Origin: ZC4RG30 sp965652645
GTDB taxonomy: Bacteria; Pseudomonadota; Gammaproteobacteria; Steroidobacterales; Steroidobacteraceae
Reading direction: 5' to 3'
NCBI GenBank assembly: GCA_965652645.1
Contig: CBFGXE010000023.1
Location: 1 to 40,291 of the forward strand
DNA length: 40,291 bases
The translations under genes were made by a program, and so were the position numbers. The notes beneath the pieces were generated by a model, which saw nothing but the letters and a program-made list of their open reading frames with translations, had not been told where the DNA came from and made no database searches. Shown in pieces: positions 32,149-39,739 of the stretch. Each line of letters begins with the position of its first letter. Within the stretch, counting starts at the first letter, position 1.

Positions 32149-34065
32149 TCAGTCACCCAGCACCACCAGCAGCTGCCGCGCATGGAAGGTCGCGGCGGGC
32201 GAGTCCAGGGTGCCCGTCGCCGCCAGCCGGAGCGCCTTTGCCCCGCCGTCCAGGGCGGCATCCAGCGCCGCGGCGAAATCCGCGAACTCGCTGAAGTTGT
32301 CGATGCCGGCGCTGCCCCGATGGGCAATGGCGAACATCGGTTCGAAGTCGCCGGCCATGGGCACCAGCGTGATGTCGCCGCCCACCGAGCCCAGGCCGAT
32401 CGAAAGACCGCCGAGGCGGATGCCGCCCATGGGCGCTGGCGAGGCTGCGGAGTCCAGCGTGATGCCGGCATCGGAGAGGGTGCTGAACGGCGCCACGGCT
32501 CCACCCGGCACCCACGTCACGCTCAGCAAGGCGCGCGTCGCCGCGTAGTCCACCAGCGTCACCGCATTGAAATCCGGCGGCGCCATGCCGAAGGGCGAGA
32601 CATGGCCGAACAGCCCGATCCAGGAACCGGCGGCGAGGCCCGAAGTATTCACGCCCGAGGCAACCACGACCTCATAGGCCGCGGGATCGGCGTCCTGCTC
32701 CGGCGTCAGCCCCGTGCCTGCGAAGTCAAAACGCCCGGGGTGCAGGCCGTCGATGCCCTCCAGGTCCAGGGTCACATCTCCCGTCCCGGCGGTCACCACG
32801 CGACCGGACAGCCGCGTATGGTTGAGGCGCACCAGCCCGTTGGTGGCATCCATGGTGAAGTCCCCGCCGTCGCGGGAAACATCGCCGAATGCCTGGATGC
32901 GCTGGCCGACCGAGATGGCTGCGGCGTCCAGCGCGCCGCCGCCCTGCCCGGCGCGCATGACCTTCGTGCCCGGTCCCACCACCAGCGTCACCGGACCCGC
33001 GAGGAAGCGGCCGACATGACGATCCATGTCGCCATCGGTGCTGTCGAGGCCATTCCAGTGCAGCCGCACCGCACCCAGCAGCAGCGTGTCACCGGTGCGG
33101 GAGAGCACATGCCCTGCCAGATACTCACGGTCGAGGTCTTCCGCGCTGCTGCCCGCCAGCACGCGCTGCGCGGTGAAGGCAAAGCTGTTGCGGTTGAGCT
33201 TGCCGAAGGCCAGGACCATCGTCCCTTCGTCCAGCGCCTGCAGCGCCGTGAGGCCGGCCACGCCCGTGTAGCCCACGCCATCGATCTCGTAGGTGGTCGC
33301 CCCGCTGGTGGACACCTCCAGCTCGCCCGAAGAGTGCAGGTGGTGGTGGAACGGACGCACCTGCAGCGTGAACCGGCTGTCCGCCAGGTCCACGTCGAGC
33401 AGCCCGCCACGCACGCGCCATTCCTTCTCCGCATGCGGCACCACGCTGGCCAGGATGAACGGACTCACCGCCACCGTGCCGGCCTCCAGGTCCACCTCAT
33501 TGGACGCCTCGAGGTTCAGGTCGAACGCCAGGTGCGAGATTCGGCCCGGCGCGATGGCCAGCCGGTTGCGACCGTCCAGCCGCACCGTCAGCTCCATCTC
33601 GCCCGCTGGCGCGCCGGTGGTGTCCACGGGGCTGACCACCAGGCTGCCCCCGAGCGCATCCTCCACGACGATCTCGGCATCGGTGTAGTCCACACGCAGC
33701 GTGGCCGCCACATAGGCGCCCGAGGGTACCTGCCGCGCCGCCAGCACTTCTCCCAGGTCCACGAGCTGCGCAAAGTCGACGCGCGTGGTCGCCGGCAGCG
33801 TCTCCACCACCGTGCCATTCGCCCTCACCAGCGTCAGCGAGGTGAGGTCCACGGTATAGCTCTGGAAGTCCCCGGGCGCGTCGGTGATGGTCAGCAGCGC
33901 GGTGCCGCATCCTGTGCAGGACTCGCCGCCTACGCCCAGGCCGGGATCGTCGCTGCCGCAGGCCGCGGCCAGGGCGACAAGCCCGCCCAGCATGGCCAGT
34001 TTCAGTCGTTGCAGGTGCGCGCGCAGGCGGCGCGGCTGGCGGGTGCCGTGGATGACTTCGGACAT
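32149..34065 (-). CDS. DUF4382 lipoprotein, large form
   Basis: A 638-residue predicted lipoprotein. The signal ends in ALAAAC (Cys36). Residues about 48-190 match DUF4382 (TALLTITDAPGDFQSYTVDLTSL ... VPSGAYVAATLRVDYTDAEIV), a domain of unknown function in secreted proteins. The remaining 450 residues are repeated beta-rich segments with many Gly/Asp/Thr (for example AGHVLSRTGDTLLLG, SGRVVTAGTGDVTLDLEG) like DUF5666 strands. A CTGC pair (about 46-49) follows the lipobox. Start ATG 34065 with a GGGAGGGAACC ribosome site. It is on the same strand as the AbgT and AAHS transporters. Role unknown. Confidence 0.8.
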   Translation of the reverse strand: MSEVIHGTRQPRRLRAHLQRLKLAMLGGLVALAAACGSDDPGLGVGGESCTGCGTALLTITDAPGDFQSYTVDLTSLTLVRANGTVVETLPATTRVDFAQLVDLGEVLAARQVPSGAYVAATLRVDYTDAEIVVEDALGGSLVVSPVDTTGAPAGEMELTVRLDGRNRLAIAPGRISHLAFDLNLEASNEVDLEAGTVAVSPFILASVVPHAEKEWRVRGGLLDVDLADSRFTLQVRPFHHHLHSSGELEVSTSGATTYEIDGVGYTGVAGLTALQALDEGTMVLAFGKLNRNSFAFTAQRVLAGSSAEDLDREYLAGHVLSRTGDTLLLGAVRLHWNGLDSTDGDMDRHVGRFLAGPVTLVVGPGTKVMRAGQGGGALDAAAISVGQRIQAFGDVSRDGGDFTMDATNGLVRLNHTRLSGRVVTAGTGDVTLDLEGIDGLHPGRFDFAGTGLTPEQDADPAAYEVVVASGVNTSGLAAGSWIGLFGHVSPFGMAPPDFNAVTLVDYAATRALLSVTWVPGGAVAPFSTLSDAGITLDSAASPAPMGGIRLGGLSIGLGSVGGDITLVPMAGDFEPMFAIAHRGSAGIDNFSEFADFAAALDAALDGGAKALRLAATGTLDSPAATFHARQLLVVLGD

Positions 34066-34154
34066 GGCGGTTCCCTCCCGGTCTGGTTGCTGTAACCGGC
34101 AACGCGTCGGGGCGCCACCGGTTGACACGGAAAGGGAACAGACAGGGATTCGTC

Positions 34155-34185
34155 GGCGGGTGGCGACAGTCGGTCACCACCCGCC
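34155..34185 (-). terminator. Hairpin downstream of the AAHS transporter
   Basis: GGCGGGTGG (34155-34163) and CCACCCGCC (34177-34185) form a perfect 9-bp stem; inner GAC/GTC extends it. It begins 6 bases after the stop of the minus-strand gene that ends at 34192. No U-tract follows. Confidence 0.55.
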
Positions 34186-34191
34186 CGCCAG

Positions 34192-35565
34192 CTACTTCTG
34201 TTCCTTCGGAATGTGCGAGGGAATCAGGAAGAAGCTCACCGTGGTGATGAACGCACAGCCGGCGACGAACCAGAAGAACAGGTCCGCACCCGGACGCGGG
34301 TCGAGCGCCAGGTAGTACGTGGCGACTGCCGGGCTCAGCACCGCACCGACGCGCGAAACGGTCTGCGCCAGGCCCAGTGCCGAGCCGCGCAATTCGGTGG
34401 GATAGGAGTGCGCCGCCACGGCATACATGAAGGCCTGCATGCCGTTGAAGGACACGCCCGCGAAGAAGCTGGCCTGGAGGATCTTGCTGGAATCCGGCCC
34501 GCCGCTGGCCACCAGCAGCGCGCCGATGATCGCGGTGGCCACCACGCCCAGCATGGCCAGGCCCGAACCCACGTAGCGCGAGCCCCACCAGCGGATCATG
34601 AAGGCGCCGCCAATGGAGCCGAAGAAGGCGCCGATGGAGAACAGGCCAAGCGCCTCGGCTGCCACTTCTGCGGCCACCTGGCTCTCCTGCATCAGCACGC
34701 GCAGGTAGTTGGTGTACACGTACAGCACGAAGCTGTTGAACGAGAACGCCACCCAGATGAAGAACGTGGCGCGCGCATAGTGGCTGTTCCAGATCGTTGC
34801 CAGCCAGTGGGCGGAACGCTTGCCGTCTTCGCGCACCACGAACTGCTCGGTGCCGTCGAACCGCTTCTCATCGAACAGCCGGTTGAGGGCCCGGGCCAGT
34901 CGCGCGTGCAGGTGCGGGCGCTGCGCCATGTACTTGGGGGATTCGGGCAGCAGGAAACCGAACAGGAAGCACAGCCCCAGCGGCACCAGGCCGCCGATCA
35001 GGAACATGGTCTCCCACTCCACGTGCTTCACGGCCCAGCGGGCCAGGTAACCGCCCATCGGCACCGAGGAAATCACGAAGGCCACCACCACGGCGCGCAC
35101 CTTCTTCGAGGTCCACTCCGAGATCAGTGCGGTGGCCAGCGGCGTGATGCCGCCCATTCCGAGGCCCGTGAGGAAGCGCCAGATCGTCATCCAGTACAGC
35201 GATTCCTCGGCCGAGTCCGGCGTGCCCGACCGGGCGACGTTCCAGCACAGCACCGACCCGACGAACAGGAAAAACAGGCAGGTGAAATACGAGCGCTTGC
35301 GGCCGATGCGATCGCCCAGCCACCCCAGGCCCACCGAACCGATGGCCATGCCGAGCAGGCCCGCGGTGTTGATCGAACCCAGCATCGCGGAGGCAACATC
35401 CCATTCCGCCATGAGGGCCGGACCCACCTGCCCCATCAGGAACAGGTCATAGCCGTCGGTGGCCATGATGATCATCATCATGATCGTGATGCCGAAGGGC
35501 ACCCAGAAGTATTTGGCCGAGTCGATGACCTCGCCGACGTCGACGACTTTCCTGCTCTCGCTCAT
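34192..35565 (-). CDS. MFS transporter, aromatic acid:H+ symporter (AAHS)-like
   Basis: A 457-residue inner-membrane transporter with 12 predicted helices and features typical of the AAHS subfamily (PcaK/BenK/MhpT relatives): DGYDLFLMGQVGPAL in helix 1, GWLGDRIGRKRS (motif A), RFLTGLGMGG in helix 4, and YPTELRGSALGLAQTVSRVGAVLSP toward the C-terminal half. AAHS members import protocatechuate, 4-hydroxybenzoate or other aromatic acids with protons. The closest neighbours are the ankyrin, NAD(P)-binding and amidohydrolase genes, which supports an aromatic acid, but the substrate is inferred. Start ATG 35565. A CGGTTGG direct repeat lies 58 bases upstream. Confidence 0.88.
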   Translation of the reverse strand: MSESRKVVDVGEVIDSAKYFWVPFGITIMMMIIMATDGYDLFLMGQVGPALMAEWDVASAMLGSINTAGLLGMAIGSVGLGWLGDRIGRKRSYFTCLFFLFVGSVLCWNVARSGTPDSAEESLYWMTIWRFLTGLGMGGITPLATALISEWTSKKVRAVVVAFVISSVPMGGYLARWAVKHVEWETMFLIGGLVPLGLCFLFGFLLPESPKYMAQRPHLHARLARALNRLFDEKRFDGTEQFVVREDGKRSAHWLATIWNSHYARATFFIWVAFSFNSFVLYVYTNYLRVLMQESQVAAEVAAEALGLFSIGAFFGSIGGAFMIRWWGSRYVGSGLAMLGVVATAIIGALLVASGGPDSSKILQASFFAGVSFNGMQAFMYAVAAHSYPTELRGSALGLAQTVSRVGAVLSPAVATYYLALDPRPGADLFFWFVAGCAFITTVSFFLIPSHIPKEQK

Positions 35566-35622
35566 TAGGGACCCGCCCTGATTGTTATTGACGCAAGGCC
35601 GCGACTTTGGCCTGAATTGTTC

Positions 35623-35639
35623 CGGTTGGCAACGGTTGG
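35623..35639 (-). repeat. CGGTTGG direct repeat, one helical turn apart, upstream of the AAHS gene
   Basis: CGGTTGG at 35623-35629 and 35633-35639, period 10 bases, in the 83-base gap between the ankyrin gene and the transporter. Direct repeats at helical spacing are a common activator layout; support here is only the repeat. Confidence 0.35.
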
Positions 35640-35648
35640 TGGCCGCCC

Positions 35649-37205
35649 TCAGGGCACGATGGCCTCGATCTTCGGGGTAGTCCCCTGCGGGAACTTCGCC
35701 TCCGGGTTCTCCGCCCTCGCCCCCAGTTCCTTCAGCAGCGCCACGGTCTCGTGGTGCTGGACGGGCGCCAGCGCATTGAACTCCTGCGGGAAGCGGCCCA
35801 TGGCGTAGTCGATGGGCGAGAGGCCGTTGGAATCCAGCACGTCCGGTTCCGCCCCATCCGCCACCAGCCGGCGCACCAGCCGGTTCCAGCCGCGCGAGGC
35901 GGCCGCATGCAGCGCCGTGCGGTTGGCCGGCGTGCGGATCTTCAGGTCCGCATCCGCATAACCCAGCACGGTGCGGGCATTGACGTCCACCCCCGCCTCC
36001 ACCAGCAGCCCGTAGGCCTCAAGGGCGTCCTCCTCGGTGCGCTGGTTGCCGCGGGTGGGGTCGTGGATGTGACCGTCGCCGCAGGCCGCCATCAGCGGCG
36101 TCACGCCCTGCGAATTGGCGAGGTCAGGCAGCGCGCCATGCGCCAGCAGCAGCCGCATCACCGGGATGTCGCCGGCCTTGGCGGCCCGCAGCAGCGGCGT
36201 GGTACCCCACACGATCATCGGATCGCGATAGCGGTCGTAGGGGATGTTGCGGTAGCGCGGCCGCAGCTTGAGCTGCGCGTTGGGATTGGCGCCGCGCGCA
36301 AGCAGCATGCGCACGAGCTCCAGTCCCGTGGTGCGGTCCATCGAGGGGATTTCCACCCGGCGGCCCACCGGCAGCGTGTTCTGGTCCACGGCCACGTAAA
36401 GCGGCGCCTGGCCATAGATGTCCCACAGGTTGACGTCAGCGCCGGCCTCGACCAGGAACTTCGCCGTGTCCCAGTGGCGGTTCAGCAGCGCCAGGAGCAG
36501 CGGCGTGGTGCCATCCGGGTCATCGAGGTCGATTCCGGCGCCAGCCTCCAGCAGCGCGTCGATGACGGGAATGCAGCCCTCGCGGGCCGCGAAGAGCAGC
36601 GGCGTGAGGCCGCCGCGGTACAGGTCCTTCGGCCGGCCCTCGGCCGTCACGCGCCGCTGCCAGTCGCGCACCTTCGAGCGCTCATCCACCCGTGCGCCGG
36701 CCTTCACCAGCAGGCGCACCATCTCCGGCTGGCACTGCGCCGCAGCCCACATCAGCGCCGTCTGCCCGCCCCAGCCCTCACGGGCATGCACATCCGCGCC
36801 CCGCTTCAGGAGCAGCCTGGCGGCCTCCACGGCGCCCGTGCGCGCCACCACCATCAGGGCGGTCTGGCCCTCGTCGTTGGGAGAGTCGGCGTCTGCGCCG
36901 GCCTCGAGCAGCAGGCGGATGGCTGCCGCGTCGCCGCGGACCGCGGCCAGCATCATGGGGGTGGCGCCGAAGACATTCGCCGCGGCGGGGTCGGCGCCCG
37001 CCTTCAGCAGGCGGCCCACCTCCGCGGCATCACCCCGGTAGACGGCCTCGTGCAGCGGCGTCGTGCCGTCCGGGGATGCTGCCGGCGCCGCAGGGGCGGC
37101 GCCAAGCAGCAGGCTGGCCAGCCCCGCGGCCAGCAGCCTGCTCAGTCGTGGCTCAATAGCCGACGGTGAAGCGGTTGTTGATGAACTGGGGCTTCTCGAT
37201 TTCAT
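35649..37205 (-). CDS. Exported ankyrin-repeat protein
   Basis: A 518-residue protein (from ATG 37205) with a signal-like hydrophobic stretch (residues about 20-40, LLAAGLASLLLGAAPAAPAA) followed by about 11 ankyrin repeats, beginning with SPDGTTPLHEAVYRG and ending with the last at GLSPIDYAMGRFPQEF. Repeats 4, 7 and 9 carry insertions of 15-35 residues. Periplasmic ankyrin proteins bind partner proteins or protect oxidative enzymes in some species. The start is uncertain: the ATG lies inside the end of the NAD(P)-binding gene, overlapping it by 53 bases, and no good ribosome site precedes it; a nearer rare start cannot be excluded. Likely co-transcribed with the upstream gene and the MFS gene downstream. 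Confidence 0.82.
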   Translation of the reverse strand: MKSRSPSSSTTASPSAIEPRLSRLLAAGLASLLLGAAPAAPAASPDGTTPLHEAVYRGDAAEVGRLLKAGADPAAANVFGATPMMLAAVRGDAAAIRLLLEAGADADSPNDEGQTALMVVARTGAVEAARLLLKRGADVHAREGWGGQTALMWAAAQCQPEMVRLLVKAGARVDERSKVRDWQRRVTAEGRPKDLYRGGLTPLLFAAREGCIPVIDALLEAGAGIDLDDPDGTTPLLLALLNRHWDTAKFLVEAGADVNLWDIYGQAPLYVAVDQNTLPVGRRVEIPSMDRTTGLELVRMLLARGANPNAQLKLRPRYRNIPYDRYRDPMIVWGTTPLLRAAKAGDIPVMRLLLAHGALPDLANSQGVTPLMAACGDGHIHDPTRGNQRTEEDALEAYGLLVEAGVDVNARTVLGYADADLKIRTPANRTALHAAASRGWNRLVRRLVADGAEPDVLDSNGLSPIDYAMGRFPQEFNALAPVQHHETVALLKELGARAENPEAKFPQGTTPKIEAIVP

Positions 37206-37905
37206 CGAGCATCGCCACGGCGAAGTCTTCCATCGAGATCGCGCTGCGACCCTGCGCATCGGTCACCAGCTGCTCGCCGCCCAGGCGGAACTTGCCGGTG
37301 CGCTCGCCGGGACGGATGTTGCCCGCGGGGCTGAAGTAGGTCCAGGACACGCTGTCCTTCACTTCCGCACGCAGCCAGTCCAGTGCCTCGACCGCCGCAC
37401 CCACCTCGCCGTTGTTCCGGCCACCCGGGAAGGTGTCGATGATGCGTTTGCCATCGGCGTTGTAGAGGCTGGAAGCACCGCCGACGATCATCAGGCGCGT
37501 CCGCTTCAGCGGAGTCTGCTGTCGCAGGGCCTCGATCTCGGCCTTGGCGATGCGCAGCGCGAAGTCCGGCGTGGGCGCCGGCCGCACGATCACCGAGGAC
37601 ACCATCACGTCGGCGTCGGCGATGTTCTTCAGGATGTCCTTGGGATCGAGTGCATCACCCTCGATCACCTTCACGCCCGCCGGGGCGAGGTCAGGCTTGG
37701 GGCTCTTGTCGACCACCGTGACCTTGTGTCCGCGCGCGGCAGCCTCGTTGACGATGCGGCTGCCAATCGCACCGCTGCCACCGTAGACCACGATGTTCAG
37801 CGGCTTGGCCGCCTTCTCCTGCGCCACCACGCCTGCCACCGGCAGGGTGAGCGCCAGTGCACCCGCCGCCATCGAAACCGCCAGTCGACGCGAAATCCTG
37901 TTCAA
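37153..37905 (-). CDS. Exported NAD(P)-binding protein of the NmrA/atypical SDR type
   Basis: A 250-residue Rossmann-fold protein with YGGSGAIGSRIVNEAAARGHKV (a GxxGxxG dinucleotide loop), acting on an unknown substrate. I set the start at TTG 37905 because a near-perfect ribosome site (GGAGGAGAAAGACA) precedes it and the N-terminus becomes a clean signal peptide (MNRISRRLAVSMAAGALALTL, cleavage near VVAQ). Exported NAD(P)-binding proteins are rare; if it is really Sec-exported, it would need cofactor in the periplasm or bind a different ligand. It follows the amidohydrolase by 33 bases and overlaps the ankyrin gene. Confidence 0.8.
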   Translation of the reverse strand: MNRISRRLAVSMAAGALALTLPVAGVVAQEKAAKPLNIVVYGGSGAIGSRIVNEAAARGHKVTVVDKSPKPDLAPAGVKVIEGDALDPKDILKNIADADVMVSSVIVRPAPTPDFALRIAKAEIEALRQQTPLKRTRLMIVGGASSLYNADGKRIIDTFPGGRNNGEVGAAVEALDWLRAEVKDSVSWTYFSPAGNIRPGERTGKFRLGGEQLVTDAQGRSAISMEDFAVAMLDEIEKPQFINNRFTVGY

Positions 37906-37938
37906 TGTCTTTCTCCTCCAGCAGTTGCCGGCCGGCAA

Positions 37939-38805
37939 TTACCGGCGATCCAGTCCCAGCGCCCGGATGGCGTTCTGCTTGAGGATCAGATCGCGCACTT
38001 CCGGACGGAACCCCGCCGCATCGTAATCCTTCATCCACCGCTCGGGGGTGATCAGCGGGTAATCGGTGCCGAACAGCATCTTGTTCTTCAGCTGCGTGTT
38101 CGCATAGTGAATCAACTGCGGCGGGAAATACTTCGGCGACCAGCCCGAAAGGTCGATGTAGACGTTGGGCTTGTGCAGGCACACCGACAGCGCCTCGTCC
38201 TGCCAGGGCCAGGACGGGTGCGCGATGATGACCGTCATGTCGGGGAAATCCGCCGCCACGTCATCCAGGTGCATGGGGTTGGAGTATTTCAGGCGCAGTC
38301 CGCCGCCGCCCCTGAGGCCCGAGCCCATGCCCGAGTGGCCGCTGTGGAAGATCACCGGCAGCTTCGCCTCGGCAATGGCCTCGTAGATCGGGTAGGCCAT
38401 GCGGTCGTTCGGGTAGAAGCCCTGGCAGGTCGGGTGGAACTTGAAGCCACTGATGCCGTCAGCGATCAGCTTCTTCACCTCGCGCAGGCCCATCTTGCCC
38501 TTGTGCGGGTCGACGCTGCCGAAGGCCATCATCATGTCGCTGTTCGCCTTGGCGGCGTCCAGCACTTCTTCGTTGGGCACCCGGCGGCGGCCGATCTCGA
38601 ACTCCGTGTCGACCGTGAACATCACCAGGCCGATCTTCTGCTTGCGGTAGAAGTCGATGGTTTCCTGGATGGTCGGCGGGCTGCCGGATTTGAAATATTT
38701 CTTCTTCTGCTCCTCGATCTCCTGGGCGTAGTCGTCCTCAGGCTGGCGGCAGGAGATTTCCGCGTGCGTATGCACGTCGATGGCAATCAGGTCTTCGGTT
38801 TTCAT
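37939..38805 (-). CDS. Amidohydrolase-2 family metal-dependent hydrolase
   Basis: A 288-residue cytoplasmic TIM-barrel enzyme of the PF04909 family, which includes decarboxylases (gamma-resorcylate, ACMSD) and ring or beta-ketoacyl-CoA hydrolases. Metal ligands are visible: HTH at 12-14, FHSGHSG with the barrel His (about 154), IIAHPSW (His about 195) and FGTDYPL with the Asp (about 248). It resembles enzymes of hydroxyphenyl or aromatic acid breakdown, fitting the AAHS transporter downstream. Start ATG 38805 gives the usual MKTEDLIAIDVHTH opening but has no obvious ribosome site. Exact reaction not assignable. Confidence 0.85.
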   Translation of the reverse strand: MKTEDLIAIDVHTHAEISCRQPEDDYAQEIEEQKKKYFKSGSPPTIQETIDFYRKQKIGLVMFTVDTEFEIGRRRVPNEEVLDAAKANSDMMMAFGSVDPHKGKMGLREVKKLIADGISGFKFHPTCQGFYPNDRMAYPIYEAIAEAKLPVIFHSGHSGMGSGLRGGGGLRLKYSNPMHLDDVAADFPDMTVIIAHPSWPWQDEALSVCLHKPNVYIDLSGWSPKYFPPQLIHYANTQLKNKMLFGTDYPLITPERWMKDYDAAGFRPEVRDLILKQNAIRALGLDRR

Positions 38806-38829
38806 AGGGGGCGGATTCTGCCACAGGCG

Positions 38830-39627
38830 CTAGCGCGACTGCAGGTTGCTGATCACCGCGTCATCCACGTGCAGCTCGGTATCGAGCACCAGGCGCTCGG
38901 AGCGCAGCTGCAGCTCGTGGATGACATACATCAGGATGATGGAGATCAGCAGCGCCACCAGCGTGGAATTGAAGGCCACGCCCAGGCCGCTGGTCACCGG
39001 CCCCGTGTCGCCCCGCAGCGCGGTCTGGGCGCCGGCCAGCGCCTCGCCGATGCCGCGCACCGTGCCCACGAAGCCCAGCGCCGGGATGGCCCAGACGCAG
39101 AAGCGGATCAGGGACAGCTCGGAGTCGAGCCGGGAGGCCTCCGATTCGCAGTAGTCGTGCACCGAGGTGGCCGCGTCCTGGACATTGGAGGTCTCCCCGA
39201 AGCGCTTCAGGGCGCGCTGCACCGTGCGGGCGGGGATCAGGTTGCGCTCCCCCGGTGGCAGGGCCTCGATGCGGTGCGAGTACTCCCGCACGTCCTCCGG
39301 CAGGATGCGGTAGCCGGGGGGCACCTTCAGCAGGCCGGCGTCCAGCTGCTGGCGGTGGCGGCCCAGGGCAAGGTACTTGCGGAAGGCCAGCACCAGCGCC
39401 CAGATGCCCAGGATGATGCAGGACTCCTGCTCCGGGTCCTTCAGGATCACCCAGACCGAACGTCGGGCCTTGTAGTCCGGGTCGGCGGCGACCGCGGCCT
39501 TTTCAGCCTCCTGCCAGCCGGCGGCCACAGGACGGACGTAAAACGTGTAGAAGACGTGCACCAGCACTGCGACGAGGACCAGCAGTGCGAAGGTCACGAC
39601 CCGGTCGCGGACGTAGGCTTCCTTCAT
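38830..39627 (-). CDS. MotA/TolQ/ExbB proton-channel family protein
   Basis: A 265-residue inner-membrane protein with four predicted transmembrane helices (about 9-30, 68-88, 172-192, 210-235). The C-terminal part has the family pattern: IPALGFVGTVRGIGEAL in helix 3 and the SGLGVAFNSTLVALLISI stretch in helix 4, typical of TolQ/ExbB/MotA stators. No ExbD/TolR or MotB partner is next to it. The large cytoplasmic region between helices 2 and 3 (about 90-170) is charged. Start ATG 39627. It could energise an envelope process; partner and role unknown. Confidence 0.85.
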   Translation of the reverse strand: MKEAYVRDRVVTFALLVLVAVLVHVFYTFYVRPVAAGWQEAEKAAVAADPDYKARRSVWVILKDPEQESCIILGIWALVLAFRKYLALGRHRQQLDAGLLKVPPGYRILPEDVREYSHRIEALPPGERNLIPARTVQRALKRFGETSNVQDAATSVHDYCESEASRLDSELSLIRFCVWAIPALGFVGTVRGIGEALAGAQTALRGDTGPVTSGLGVAFNSTLVALLISIILMYVIHELQLRSERLVLDTELHVDDAVISNLQSR

Positions 39628-39739
39628 GGGGTGGAGAGCTTACCCGAAAGGTTGACGCCTGCAGGGATGGCGGCTGGGGTGGCCGCGATCCTGAATGGCA
39701 ACTGAACGGCGGCCAGGCCAGCCCCGGCGGGTGCCCGGG

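Noticed and set aside
35623..35639. A LacI-type operator like O1 upstream of the AAHS transporter
   Set aside because: Aligned on the CG centre it mismatches the CAAACGTTTG core at three positions; the direct repeat is the better description.
37063..39705. 880-codon open frame on the plus strand at the right end
   Set aside because: It is antisense to the NAD(P)-binding, amidohydrolase and MotA-like genes, all of which have real domain signatures.
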